A stretch of DNA of 64,000 nucleotides from Agapetus fuscipes (lineage: Eukaryota > Arthropoda > Insecta > Trichoptera > Glossosomatidae), in NCBI GenBank assembly GCA_951799405.1, contig OX637332.1, forward strand, positions 5,027,001-5,091,000. The letters run 5' to 3'. The translations under genes were made by a program, and so were the position numbers. The notes under the pieces were generated by a model. It did not search any database. It was not told where the DNA came from and saw only the letters and a program-made list of their open reading frames with translations. This document shows, piece after piece, positions 32,800 through 42,574 of this stretch; position 1 is the stretch's first letter, and every line of letters starts with the position of its first letter.

Positions 32800-32890
32800 T
32801 TCGTCGAAGTCGCATTCGGCTTCATCAGGGGACGTGTCTCTTCTTCGACAAAGAAGCATAAATTAATTGTTGTTGCTCATGATCGAAGGT
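32800..32890 (-). repeat. rep-G copy with hammerhead-like core
   Basis: The minus strand reads GAGCAACAACAATTAATTT, GTCGAAGAAGAGACACGTCC, CTGATGA, a GCCGAA...TTCGAC imperfect stem, GAAAC and GTTGAGAAATC. It is related to 6186-6290 and 34140-34270. Confidence 0.5.
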
Positions 32891-33606
32891 TGTAGGTATA
32901 TAAGGCTTTTAATGTGGTAGTTACCCTTTCTTTCCACATCAGAAGCATTATTGTGCTAAATTCCTTACACTTTGGATATCCATACAAGTCGGAGATTGCT
33001 AGCGCTTGCGCAAGAACTCCATAGATAAAAAATCACAGTACATCTTATTTTTGGATACGAATCGCCAGCTCGTCGCCTTAAGGTCGTAAGGAATTTAGCA
33101 GAATAGCGCTTCAGGGCAGGTTAAAACAAAAGTTTTAATTTTACAAATTTCAAAAGAATTTATAAAATGTGTGAGGTTTTCCTGCCTCCGCACACCTCAG
33201 ACCGGTTTAACAAACCACAATCGTTAGCGATATTATATTCGCCAATTCATCTCTTAAAAAAGGCGGCAAAATTTTATTAACTCCAATGACGTTTATTGAA
33301 CTTCATTCTTGGGTTGGCAATTGTTCGGACAGAGTGCTCGGCGTTCGCGCACCGCGCTCGCGAGAGTGCATTGCCCTGCATTCAAAGCAATATTATAATA
33401 ACTGGATATGTACGTACGGCGGTACCTCAATATACGGACACAAGCGTTCAAATTACAAACGATTCAGTAAACGAGGAATAAAGTTAGTAGTAATATGAAC
33501 TGATATTGGTCAAAGAGGAATTTATAATCTAAGATCTAAATTGTAATATAAAAAAATAGAGAGCTTACACTCATTGCACATTCACAAATAGGCAAATGTA
33601 AGTTAA

Positions 33607-33958
33607 CCGGTCGATAGCTCAGTTGGTAGAGTGCTTGCATTCCATGCCGTGAGCTCGGGTTCGAATCCCACCGAGCGCGAGGGTGTAAGAATTGATTTCC
33701 CGATTCGGTGTTTATTTCAAACCCCAAAATAATAATACCGGCAAGGTTTACTCAGCCTTCACAAGAAATGAGTACCAGCTCTCTCGGGAGCTGGGAAACC
33801 CCCACTTCAACTGAAGTGGTTGGCGTAAGGCCGGCCCCCTTACCTGTAAAAATAAATAGTTTCAACTCGCCACATGCGACTCCTTCGGGGATAACGCGGC
33901 AAGAAGTTACACTATATGTGTAGCTTAGTTGCGTTTGCGTTTGCGTTTGCGTTTGCGT
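33607..33958 (+). repeat. SINE-B copy, full length (reference copy)
   Basis: Complete tRNA-like head: GGTCGATAGCTCAGTTGGTA (A box), GCATTCCATGCCGTGAGC and GGGTTCGAATCCCACCGAG (B box); by eye it is nearest to an alanine tRNA. Body CGGCAAGGTTTACTCAGCC, GAGCTGGGAAACCCCCACTT and GGTTGGCGTAAGGCCGGCCC. It ends ACTATATGTGTAGCTTAGTT and a GCGTTT hexamer tail (33931-33958, more than four units). A retrotransposed SINE, not a tRNA gene. Confidence 0.93.
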
Positions 33959-34139
33959 AAGTTCAAACTTATAGATTCCTGATATTTTGCCACAAAATAA
34001 TGTTGCCTTCACAAAAAATGAGGCTTGACTCCTTCAAAAACAAAAAGGGAGAAATACCTTGAAATAAAATGAATAGTACTAATGGAGCATCTATGATATC
34101 TGCTGATGAATCACCAAAGGTCACCTCATGTATCTACAA

Positions 34140-34400
34140 TCTTCGATCACGAGCAACGACATTTTTTTCTGACTATTTGTAGGTGCTTCTTAGTCGAAGA
34201 AGAGATGCGTCTCCTGGTGACGTATACGTTTTCTACGGAATGTTGAGAAATCAATTCTTCTCTTTGACACGGTTCGTAAATTCCGTTACTAATTCTAAAC
34301 AAGGATGACCCCTTTAACTGTGAAAATAAACAAATTCCATACACCAACGCTAACCTTTCGGGGATACAGCGATAAGCACTCATTTATGATTTTCTGATAC
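34140..34400 (+). repeat. rep-G copy followed by SINE-B tail scrap
   Basis: 34140-34270 has GAGCAACGACAT, GTGCTTCTTAGTCGAAGAAG and CTCCTGGTGACG. 34310-34390 has CCTTTAACTGTGAAAATAAAC and CCTTTCGGGGATACAGCG, a degraded SINE-B 3' part. Confidence 0.5.
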
Positions 34401-34525
34401 ATACATAAACTCGGTAGCGTAAAAATAAAAATGTATGGAATATACAACAGCACCCTTAGTGAGTGATTTAGTTTTCTTACATTTTTTAATTTACGCGATC
34501 TAGGATTGACTTATAGGATAGTATA

Positions 34526-34776
34526 TTCCTTGACTTATAGGTTGGTATGAGGCTGACCACCCATACTGTAAAAAATGGTTTACTTTGCCAATGTCACCCC
34601 TGTGTCAGGGAAGGTCGGCAAAAGTTGTAGGGCTTATGTTCATTTGAGGTTTGGATTTTATTTGTAAGTACACATTCAGCATTTGTAAGCGCGAACTACA
34701 CGTGTTTGTTTGTGGGCATGCATTTGAGAACTTTAAATATTAATATATCCTTGCAACTTAGATTATAGATTATTAT
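34526..34776 (+). repeat. rep-A copy, full length
   Basis: Head TTCCTTGACTTATAGGTTGG to tail TTAGATTATAGATTATTATAG. The 21 bases just before it (GACTTATAGGATAGTAT) repeat the element's own head in altered form, so a second head stub lies in tandem. Confidence 0.9.
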
Positions 34777-35121
34777 AGGGTAGTTTATGCAATGTTTTAA
34801 AAAAAAATGAGTTTGTGTACAAAATTACAAAAATCGCTATTTAATAATTTTTTTAACATTATGGGAACGAACGAGTTTTTTGATTCGCAAACCAAATTAT
34901 AAATGACAGTAACAATAATTTCTTATAATGAGGTCAAAGTGAATGCATTCATTTATGTTCAGGATGGGTTTGTTGGGAATATGGCATACATATAATTATT
35001 ATATGGGGAGACTTCATTGTACTGGGGTAGCTAAATAGGGGTCTAGATAATATGGGACTTCTCTTATCCAATAAATTAATTTATTTTCCATCCCACTTTC
35101 AAATGAGACTTTAATTGGACG

Positions 35122-35358
35122 GCGTGAAGCTGACCTCCCGTACTGTAAAAATGGTTCACTTTGCCAATGTCACCCCTGTTTCAGGGAAGGTTGGCAAGAG
35201 TTGCAGGTCTTATGTTCATCTAAGATTGGGTTTTTTTATATTGTAGGTCCACATGCGACATGTGTGAGCGTGAAATTATGCGTGTCTGCTTGTGGGAATG
35301 CATTTAATATGAATTTCAAATGATACACATCTTTGCAAATTAGATTTAGATTTAGTTG
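35122..35358 (+). repeat. rep-A copy, head altered
   Basis: Starts GAAGCTGACCTCCCGTACTG, with palindrome CACATGCGACATGTG and tail GCAAATTAGATTTAGATTTAG. The 34777-35121 stretch before it is unrecognised. Confidence 0.87.
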
Positions 35359-35417
35359 CCAATTAAAATTTTAATATTAAGGCGACAAGAGTTGTCTTTA
35401 GAGATTTCTAACGATAT

Positions 35418-35566
35418 AGATTAGTCGTAACCCCACTTCAAATGAAATGGTTGGCGCAAGGTTGGTCCCCTTACCTGTAAAAATAAATAAGTTCCACTCA
35501 CATGTGAAACCTTTCGGGGATAACGCGACAAGAAGTTACACTATATGTGAAGCTTAGTTGAGTTTT
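35418..35566 (+). repeat. SINE-B 3' half
   Basis: AACCCCACTTCAAATGAAATG, AAATAAATAAGTTCCACTC, TTTCGGGGATAACGCGACAA and ACTATATGTGAAGCTTAGTT. Confidence 0.85.
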
Positions 35567-35759
35567 GTATGGGATTCAAAGATGGCTATTTAGGATATTT
35601 TAGAAAATTAAAGAAATAAGTTTTCTCATCATTTCTGTATGTTCTCATCAAAAAAAACTCATCACAAAAAAATGCTAGATTGTCGCTTTTGGTTTTATAT
35701 ATTTTTTATAGAGTTCCACAAACATTACACTGAACGTAGGTGTGGGAGGGTCAGTTGAG

Positions 35760-35953
35760 GCAGATTTAATGCACGCCCACAAGATGACACATTTAAGTTT
35801 GCGCTAACACATGCTGCATGTGTACGTACAAAAGAAAACAAACCTCACATGAACATAAGCTTTGCAACTCATGCCGCCTTTCCTTCCCTGAAACCGGAGT
35901 GGTATTGGTAAAAGTGAAGGAAGCTTTAACGGCATGGGGGTCAGCCTCATTAC
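35760..35953 (-). repeat. rep-A copy, tail missing
   Basis: GCACGCCCACAAGATGACAC, CACATGCTGCATGTGTACG (perfect palindrome plus one) and GGTATTGGTAAAAGTGAA, ending at GGGGTCAGCCTCAT. It shares an extra CCTTCCTTCC-type expansion before CCTGAAACCG. Confidence 0.85.
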
Positions 35954-36043
35954 AGTATTAAGCGTGATAATTTACACCTCTGTAACTTGATATTACTGAG
36001 CCAATAAGGCTTTGCAATAATTGCGCGTTTAGCAGATGGTGAT

Positions 36044-36136
36044 GTCAGAAGTTGGTGGGCATGCCAGGAAGAAAAACAAACATGCCTGCGCGTGAACATC
36101 AGTGATCAGTCAGTCAAATGTTCTCCATACAAACAA
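36044..36136 (-). repeat. rep-E copy
   Basis: On the minus strand it reads AGAACATTTGACTGACTG, GTTCACGCGCAGGCATG, TTCCTGGCATGCCCACCAAC. This matches the 90-bp insertion at 52734-52823. Confidence 0.75.
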
Positions 36137-36240
36137 AACACTAATTTTATCGCTTGCCATTGACCGATACGGTCACTAACTAATATACGAGTCGGTATTT
36201 CTTTCAATTCATTCATCACCTTACTTTACATTCCATATAA

Positions 36241-36490
36241 TCTGCATATTATAAGCTAAGTTGCAAAAATACAGATAAATATTTAAGATTCACATTTAAT
36301 GCATGCCAATAAGCAGAGCCGTTTGCGCTTACACATCCTGCATGTTTACTTGCAAAATAAATAAATAAACGATTCTCATATAAATGTACCTACACCATGC
36401 AAGTTCTGCCGACTTTCCCTGAAACAGGGGTGACATTGTCAAAGTGAAACATTTTTTAAATATGGGTGGTCAGCCTATGAGTCAAAGAAT
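36241..36490 (-). repeat. rep-A copy, full length, diverged
   Basis: Tail ATTATAAGCTAAGTTGC to head GGTGGTCAGCCTATGAGTC. The head has a 10-bp deletion. The CACATCCTGCATGTTTAC centre is decayed. Confidence 0.85.
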
Positions 36491-36517
36491 TTCCTTTCCT
36501 CAATTTTATCTCATCAA

Positions 36518-36727
36518 GCTGTAAAAAGAAAGGTTCACTTTGGCAATGTCACCCCTGTTTCAGGGAAGGACGGCAAGAGTTGCAGGGCTTATGTTCATCT
36601 GAGATTGGGTTTTATATTGTAGGTCCACATGCGGCATCTGTGAGCGCGTAATTATGCGTGTCTGCTTGTGGGAATTCATTTAATATGAATCTCAAATGAT
36701 ACATATCATTGCAACTTAGATTTAGAA
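36518..36727 (+). repeat. rep-A copy, head missing
   Basis: Starts CTGTAAAAAGAAAGGTTCAC. Palindrome CACATGCGGCATCTG (one mismatch). Tail GCAACTTAGATTTAG. Confidence 0.87.
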
Positions 36728-36786
36728 GCTGTACTTTTCTCGGTCTTCCCCTTCACATTTCCTCCGAGCACACACCATCATCATTT

Positions 36787-37041
36787 CGCTCCCCCAGTTC
36801 TTGTTTACCGTATACGCCAATCTTGTCAAATATGACTTTTTCATGCAGTTGTCTTAAGAATCAAATTCTACACAATATGAGCTAAGAAAAACCGTAAAAC
36901 TCGATAATGTGAAGGTTCTTTTAAATATTTTTTAAATAAATTTCTTGTTTTCATAGGACACATTGGTCCAGTACACATGCAAACATTGCTCATGTAAAAT
37001 TTTCTCAATGGCGTATACGGTAAACAAGAACTAAGGCAGCG
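36787..37041. mobile_element. MITE-2 copy 1: 255 bp, 4-bp target duplication
   Basis: The left end CGCTCCCCCAGTTCTTG and the reverse-complemented right end CGCTGCCTTAGTTCTTG lead into TTTACCGTATACGCCA on both sides. The perfect duplication ATTT flanks it (36783-36786 and 37042-37045). Non-coding. A second 255-bp copy is at 54109. Confidence 0.85.
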
Positions 37042-37329
37042 ATTTGGCGCCTGCTATTATTCTTTTCCGTTGCACACATCCTTGCTTGTACGTAATGCTC
37101 CGAGCACACCCAGTCCCGGCGAACATTGACATTGAACGTGACTCTGCCGGCTTGTGTGCGCGGCTGAGTTGCGTGGAGAGCATGATAATATCACTACCAT
37201 ACTATCCGGCTAAGCGAGTAAATGCTTATTGTCGGTAGGGTTGTTGGCTGACACGGATATCGTCACAAATCCGGAACGGATAACCATTATTTTTAATCAA
37301 TCGAAAAAAACAAATTTCTGAAAAGTTGA
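37042..37329. other. GC-richer spacer, nothing recognised
   Basis: The stretch between MITE-2 and the SINE-C copy has several open frames (for example around the CCGAGCACACCCAGTCCC block), but none that I can assign to a protein. Confidence 0.4.
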
Positions 37330-37562
37330 GGGTCCGTGGTTCAGTGGTAACACTTCGGACTCTGAATGGAAGATTGTGGGTTAGAATCCCGGCGGAGCAC
37401 AAAAAATATACCATTTATATTTTCAAAATATGCTCTTCGCTGGGTTGAAAAATTCATAAACTTTTACCAATGACCGGTCACCAAAGGTCCATCCAGCCTT
37501 ACAGCAACTGGGTCTTGCTTGAGAATTCGCGCTTTGTAGCGACGACGACCAAGCTCGTAAAA
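37330..37562 (+). repeat. SINE-C copy, 3' truncated
   Basis: Head GGGTCCGTGGTTCAGTGG, B-box-like GGGTTAGAATCCCGG, TTCGCTGGGTTGAAAAATTC and AACTGGGTCTTGCTTGAG. It stops at CGACCAAGCTCGTAAAA, where a SINE-B head begins at once. Confidence 0.88.
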
Positions 37563-37775
37563 AGGTCGATAGCTCAATTGGTTGAATGCTTGCATTCTAT
37601 ACTGAGAGCAAGGGTTCGATCTCAAGGTTTACTTAGCCTTCAAAAGAATTGAGAACCAGCTCCCCCGGGAGCTGGGAAAACCCCACTTCAACTGAAAGCG
37701 GTTGGTGTGTGGCCGGCCCCCTTACCCGTAAAAATAAATAGGTCCCGAATCGCCACATGCGACCCCTTCGGGACT
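37563..37775 (+). repeat. SINE-B copy joined to the preceding SINE-C
   Basis: Head GGTCGATAGCTCAATTGG and GGGTTCGATCTCAAGG, followed directly by TTTACTTAGCCTTCA, so about 70 bp of the usual body are missing. It ends CACATGCGACCCCTTCGGG. Confidence 0.85.
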
Positions 37776-37792
37776 GCAACAAAAACGAATTC

Positions 37793-38026
37793 TACAATCT
37801 ATAAATTGACATTTAAGGCTCATACTTAAGGCATATCCTCAAGCAGGCACATGTAAGTTCGCACAAACACATGCTGCATGTGGACGTACAAAATAAAACA
37901 AACCTTACATGAGTATAAACTTTGCAACTCCTGTAGCCTTTCCTTGAAACCGAGGTGGTATTGGTAAAAGTGAACTAAGTTTTTACAGCATGGATGTCAG
38001 CCCATACCAATCTATTAGTCAAGTAA
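37793..38026 (-). repeat. rep-A copy
   Basis: A short tail, ATCTATAAATTGACATTTAAGG, with the usual GTTGCAA block deleted. CACATGCTGCATGTGGACG. Head CCAATCTATTAGTCAAG. Confidence 0.85.
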
Positions 38027-38068
38027 CAGAAAAATCCTTATCTCAAAAAATATGACCAACCGAGTTCG

Positions 38069-38150
38069 TTCCTCGACTTTTAGGTTCGTATGAAAGGGGT
38101 AACATTTACCAATGCTACCCCTGTTTCGGGTTAGGTTGGCAAAGGAAGAA
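38069..38150 (+). repeat. rep-A head fragment
   Basis: TTCCTCGACTTTTAGGTTCG, then CCAATGCTACCCCTGTTTCG. Only the first about 80 bp are recognisable. Confidence 0.65.
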
Positions 38151-38305
38151 ATGTAATTTGATTTTAACTGACGAGTTTAATATAAAAACAAAAATGTAAA
38201 GAGGCATTCCGGAGATTGGTTTGAAGAAAATTCGGATGGAATTAGGAAACTCCGGATGTAAACAAAATAATTGCTGCGTATTTGAAGTAGGTTTCAGTAA
38301 TTATA

Positions 38306-38527
38306 TCTATACTCTTAGTTGCAAAGATATGTTTACATTTAAGATTTATATTAATTGCATGCCCACAAACAGACACGTGTAATATATCAATCTATAATCT
38401 AAGCTGCAAAGATATGTTAACATTAACGGCTCATATTAAGTGCATGCCCACAAACAGACGTGTAAGTTCGCGCTTACAATTACAAATGTACTTCTTCTGT
38501 ACTTACAAATTAAAATCCAAACCTCAA
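38306..38527 (-). repeat. Two rep-A tail-half fragments in tandem
   Basis: The first is 38306-38388 (CTTAGTTGCAAAGATATG to CAGACACGTGTAA). The second starts at 38390 (TCTATAATCTAAGCTGCAAAG) and ends at CAAACCTCAAA, where a SINE-B body begins. Confidence 0.75.
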
Positions 38528-38994
38528 ACGGCAAGGTTTACTCAGCCTTTACAATAAATGAATACCAGCCTCCTCGGGAGCTGGGAAACCCCCACTTCAA
38601 CTGAAGTGGTTGGCGTAAGGCCGGCCCCCTTTACCTGTAAAAATAAATAGTTTCCACTCGCCACATGCGAAACCCTTCGGGGATCTATAATAATAATCTA
38701 TAATCTAAGTTGCAAGGATATATTCATTCAAAGCTCTCAGATGTATGCCCACAAACAAACACGTGTAGTTCGCGCTTACAAATGCTGATTGTGTACTTAC
38801 AAATAAAATCCAAACCTCAAATGAACATAAGCCCTGCAACTCTTGCCGACATTCCCTGAAACAGGGGTGACATTGGCAAAGTGAACCATTTTTTACAGTA
38901 TGGGTGGTCAGCCTCATACCAACCTATAAGTCAAGGAAAGGGGATAACGCGGCAATAATTTACATTATATATGTAGCTTAGTTGCGTTGCGTTT
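38528..38994 (+). repeat. SINE-B copy split by a rep-A insertion
   Basis: 38528-38684 runs CGGCAAGGTTTACTCAGCC to CCTTCGGGGAT. The element resumes at 38940 with GGGGATAACGCGGCAATAA and ends GTAGCTTAGTTGCGTTGCG. The six bases GGGGAT are present on both sides of the insertion. Confidence 0.9.
38685..38939 (-). repeat. rep-A copy, full length, 6-bp target duplication
   Basis: Inserted in SINE-B with direct repeat GGGGAT (38679-38684 and 38940-38945). On its own strand it starts TTTCCTTGACTTATAGG and ends TAGATTATAGATTATTATTA. This copy defines the element's two ends: 255 bp, no terminal inverted repeat, and a short-repeat 3' tail. Confidence 0.92.
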
Positions 38995-39018
38995 AAATTA
39001 ACATAAACCCTGCATCCT

Positions 39019-39410
39019 TTGCTGACCTTCCCTGGAACAGGGGTGACATTCTTTTCGAAGATGTTTTGGTTTTCAGTGAAAAAAAATTTAAAACACCGAA
39101 ATGTTGTACAATTTTATTGTGCGATTAATTCAGCTCGAATCAATAATACAGCCGGTGCTTTTAACGGTTTTAAAATGTTTGAGGCCCTGTTTTGTACGTA
39201 CACACATGGCGTGAGGAATCTGGCGAGCACGAGCGCGAGCGCGAGCACGAGCACGCCGAGCGCGAACACGGAATGGGTGATTGACTCTCGTGTGAGTGGA
39301 TACGAGTCGAGAAAAACAACAACGCCCTTATTCACAGTCCACTAGCGCTTAGTACCGTATTAAAGCCGGCACTAACTTTTCAAACATTTTGTAAACGCAA
39401 TCAACTCTGT
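39019..39410. other. Open stretch of unknown origin
   Basis: A 108-codon plus-strand frame and a 73-codon minus-strand frame share a GAGCGC/GAGCAC tandem (39227-39270). Neither product is recognised, and the Ser-Thr-Ala run is repeat-driven. I do not call a gene. Confidence 0.35.
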
Positions 39411-39413
39411 TAT

Positions 39414-39440
39414 ATAGATAGATAGATAGATAGATAGATT
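39414..39440. repeat. GATA tetranucleotide microsatellite
   Basis: About six TAGA units followed by TTTATTTTCACACATTATAG. It is a simple repeat without an attached element that I can define. The 39441-39679 stretch holds an inverted CTTAGCTGATTTTC-type pair (39516-39560). Confidence 0.85.
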
Positions 39441-39679
39441 TATTTTCACACATTATAGTATATGACAGGTTAAGCCTAATACATACAATAATTAAAAACA
39501 TTAATAAGTAACCGAAATCAGCTTAGGAGAAACGGAAGCCTCTGTCTAAGCTGATTTTCACTCAGGTGGAAGATATCAACCGAAGAGGAGATCTCATTGA
39601 GCATAGCCATTGCCCTCCCCACTTAAATTTTCTTTCATTATATAATTGCACAAAACAAATGCAAAAGAAGGATCTAAAC

Positions 39680-39906
39680 TAATATAATCTAATCTAAGTT
39701 GTAAATACATATTAACATTCAAAGTTCATATTAAATGCATGCCCACAGACACACACGTGTGAGTTCTCGCTTACTAATGCTACACGTGTACAATTAAAAA
39801 AATTAAACCACAAATGAACATACACCCAGCAAATTTTGCCGTCCTTCCTTGCTACAGGGGTGAAATTGGCAAAGTGAACCATTGTTTACAGCATGAGTTA
39901 GTCAGT
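39680..39906 (-). repeat. rep-A copy, diverged
   Basis: Tail ATAATCTAATCTAAGTTG, GCATGCCCACAGACACACACG, and head fragment GAGTTAGTCAGTTTC. The next copy starts directly after it. Confidence 0.85.
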
Positions 39907-40156
39907 TTCTAATCTAATCTAAGTTGCAAAGATATGTAACATTGGAGATTCACATTACATGCATTTTTACAACCAGACACGAACAATTTCGCGCTTGCAC
40001 ATGCCTCATGTGAACCCACAACATAAAAACCAAATCTTAAATGGACATACACCCTGCAACTCTTGCCGTCCTTCCCTGTAACAGGGGTGACATTAAAGTG
40101 AACCATTGTTTACAGCATGGGTTAGTCAGCTTCTTACCAACCTATAAGTCGAGGGA
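39907..40156 (-). repeat. rep-A copy, full length
   Basis: Tail TCTAATCTAATCTAAGTTGC to head CCAACCTATAAGTCGAGGG. It is head-to-tail with the preceding copy, sharing the AGTCAGTTTCT boundary, so the pair is a tandem or a nested insertion. Confidence 0.9.
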
Positions 40157-40484
40157 TACCTACAAGTCAACGAAATGTATGAAAAAAGTGATGGATATGA
40201 ATGAATTGAAAGAGGTATGCAATAGGAAATTAAGGTTAATCTGCAGAGGCTCTGGCCACCCCTAGCGTAATTGCGACAGAGTTACAGTTACAGTATTTAC
40301 CTTTCTTATTGTCCGTAGATAAGCTGATCCTTTATCCAACACAGGCTTCTTATACAGCCTTTTTTTACTATCTTGTTTGACGGATTTCCACACTCTTTCA
40401 CCTGTTCTAGGTCTTTCGGGATTCGTCAACCATTTCATTTTGAAACATGAAAAAATATTTGGTCTTCCTCACATTTCTGACCTA

Positions 40485-40775
40485 GGCTGTCCATATATTA
40501 CGTCACTCGCATTAAGGGGGGGGGGAGTCTGGTCTGCGGATGATGGCAAATGATGTACGAGTACCAAAAATGACGTCGTTCTTGTAAACACCAATTTCTA
40601 CAAAACATACAAAATATTATGTAAGTAATATAACATTATTAATTATTAAGCTCATCTATTATTACAGCAAGAGGGGGAGGGGGGGTCATTAGATAATGAC
40701 TATAGGATGATTGTAAGGGGGGGGGGGGAGGTCGAAAATCGGCCAAAATCGATGACGTAATATATGGACGACCCC
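40485..40775. mobile_element. MITE-3 copy 1 with long G tracts
   Basis: Ends CTGTCCATATATTACGTCA and TGACGTAATATATGGAC, flanked by CTA (40482-40484 and 40776-40778). The interior carries two or three poly(G) runs and AATGATGTACGAGTACCA. It is a full-length reverse-complement relative of 45882-46162. Confidence 0.82.
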
Positions 40776-40867
40776 CTAGGCAAACTGAGTCCATTTACTC
40801 ATTATGCCATTTTTATATCGTCGTGGGTTCATTCGTTAAAGTGTAGTAAAAATATTAAGTTGAAAAA

Positions 40868-41115
40868 TCTAGAATCTAAGTTGGAAAGATATACTACATT
40901 TGAGATTCATATTAAATGCATTCCCACAAGCAGACATGTATAAGTTCGCGCTTAAAAATGCCGCATGTGGACTTACAATAAAAAAATACCCAATCTCAAA
41001 TTAACATAAACCCTGCAAAATTTTCCGACCTTTCTTGAAAGCAGAGTGTCATTGGCAAAGTGAACCATTTTTTACAGTATGGGTGGTCAGCCTCATACTA
41101 ACCCATAAGTCAAGT
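40868..41115 (-). repeat. rep-A copy, full length
   Basis: Tail CTAGAATCTAAGTTGG to head CTAACCCATAAGTCAAG. Centre AAAAATGCCGCATGTGGAC. Confidence 0.9.
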
Positions 41116-41214
41116 TCATATGTTAAATTGAGACTTAACTTGACGCAAGCAACTCATTCAACTCTCATTACTAATTCGCGTTTATAAAAAGATGAACTTA
41201 TTTATTTTGTATAT

Positions 41215-41362
41215 TTTTAAGTGTAAATCTATTTACACAGTGAAAGTCCATTTGTATTATTTAAAAATTCAATTGGATAAAAACAGAGTTTTCATTCACT
41301 TATTTATTTCTTGTTTTGCTCGAAAATTTTGGCCTAATGAGGCATCTTCAGGAGCAGAGTTA
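41215..41362 (-). repeat. rep-P, with CTGAAGATGCC hairpin
   Basis: Shares AATTGGATAAAAACAGAG, TCACTTATTT and GCCTAATGAGGCATCTTC with 50245-50365. On the minus strand the end reads CCTGAAGATGCCTCATTAGG followed by CCAAAA (CGAAAA at 50 kb). This is the CTGANGA-stem-GAAA arrangement of hammerhead-like motifs. It may be a Penelope-type or other retroelement terminus. Confidence 0.5.
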
Positions 41363-42570
41363 TTTTGGTACGCAAAATTATTTTGGTGCGTATTTGCCTG
41401 TACGCAATGCACTCGGCTGCATCTTAAATACACTCAGAGTATAGGGATAGGGATGAGCACTGAGTATGTATAAGCATTGTTTTTGTTATTGTAGCCTTGC
41501 ACTTTATTTTTATTATTTATCACGATCGCGAATAATAAACCGGCAGTACGTTGCCCCGCTGCGCTGCAGAGTATTTGGTTGTTTTTTTCGTCTGACTCCT
41601 CCCCGTGGGATATGAATGGAGCTAAACCTAAGACAGAACGTGCTGCAAACGTTATAATATCACTATCTGCATACGATATTATTAATTCACTACTATCATT
41701 CATTGAAACGGTCATAAAAGCAATAGCGATCGTTAAACTCGTACTCATGTCCTTTTAATCAATTAAATCAATGTTAAATAGCCGGATCTTTATACGGACC
41801 ATTCGTGGAATGTTAAAAATACTTTTTACCATGTGTCATAATATCCATAGATTGTTCCAGATTCGCAGAAGGTAGCCACATTATGTACTCACATCTTTGT
41901 TATTTTAAATTAATTCTTTGAATAAGTCAAATAATGCATTGTCAGTGTGACCTAGTATTATTGTATTTTCTAAAGTAATGCATCGAACATTCTAGATTTA
42001 TATAATTATTAATTGACTAAATATTTTAAATAATGATGCCTACAAGATTTTGAACTTTGAATGACAAGAAGTGCTGATGAAATATTTTAAGAACTATTGT
42101 AAAATGTGGAACAATGCATGGAAATTTCTAGATTTATATAATTATTGTAGTCGCCCAAAAAGGAAAAAAGTATATGCGACTTTGTAGTATAAAAGGAGGA
42201 ATCAATGACTCAATAAATTAGTATCATCTGACCATTGATCATCAGAGTTTCATTCCCTTGAATCAGAGCTGGTGCTCCGGCACACAACTGGGCGAGTCTC
42301 GAGTAAGCCTAAGTTGGTGTCGTCAAATTCATGGAAAATCTCATTGTTCTCGACGTTTCGTTGGGTTCGTATCCAACAACCTGAGCCTCCACATATGTCT
42401 TTGTTTTTAAGTTTTAGTATTAGTTCAACTGAAGATGATAGAGATACCGAAAACGTTATTTAAATAAATGTACTCAAGTGGTAAAAAACAAAGTTTAAAT
42501 TTTAAATTTATAAAATATTTTTATTTATTTTAAAATAAACCTTTAACATTATTTCGTTGGCTTCTTATCA
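41363..42570. other. Unassigned stretch; possible solo LTR at 42144-42283
   Basis: TGTAGTCGCCCAAAAAGG...CCGGCACA has TG...CA ends, a TATAAAAGG box (42190) and an AATAAA (42216), but no target duplication. TCTAGATTTATATAATTATT occurs twice (41991 and 42126). The 41434-41748 minus-strand frame is not recognised. Confidence 0.3.
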
Positions 42571-42574
42571 ATCA

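Noticed and set aside
33607..33675. tRNA-like sequence with good A and B boxes (also at 3556, 50035 and 56452)
   Set aside because: Each is the 5' end of a dispersed element with the same 3' body and a simple-repeat tail. The anticodon arm does not fold convincingly, so these are SINE heads, not tRNA genes.
34511..34785. TTATAGGATAGT / TTATAGGGTAGT as a 12-bp target duplication of the rep-A copy at 34526
   Set aside because: The left copy is itself a mutated rep-A head (GACTTATAGG...), so the match is probably element sequence, not target sequence.
38685..38939. rep-A as a Helitron
   Set aside because: No TC...CTRR ends with a 3' hairpin, and this copy has a 6-bp target duplication.
39019..39345. 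108-codon frame with a Ser/Thr/Ala run
   Set aside because: The run is a GAGCGC tandem. There are no splice or family signals, and the frame starts inside a rep-A-like head.
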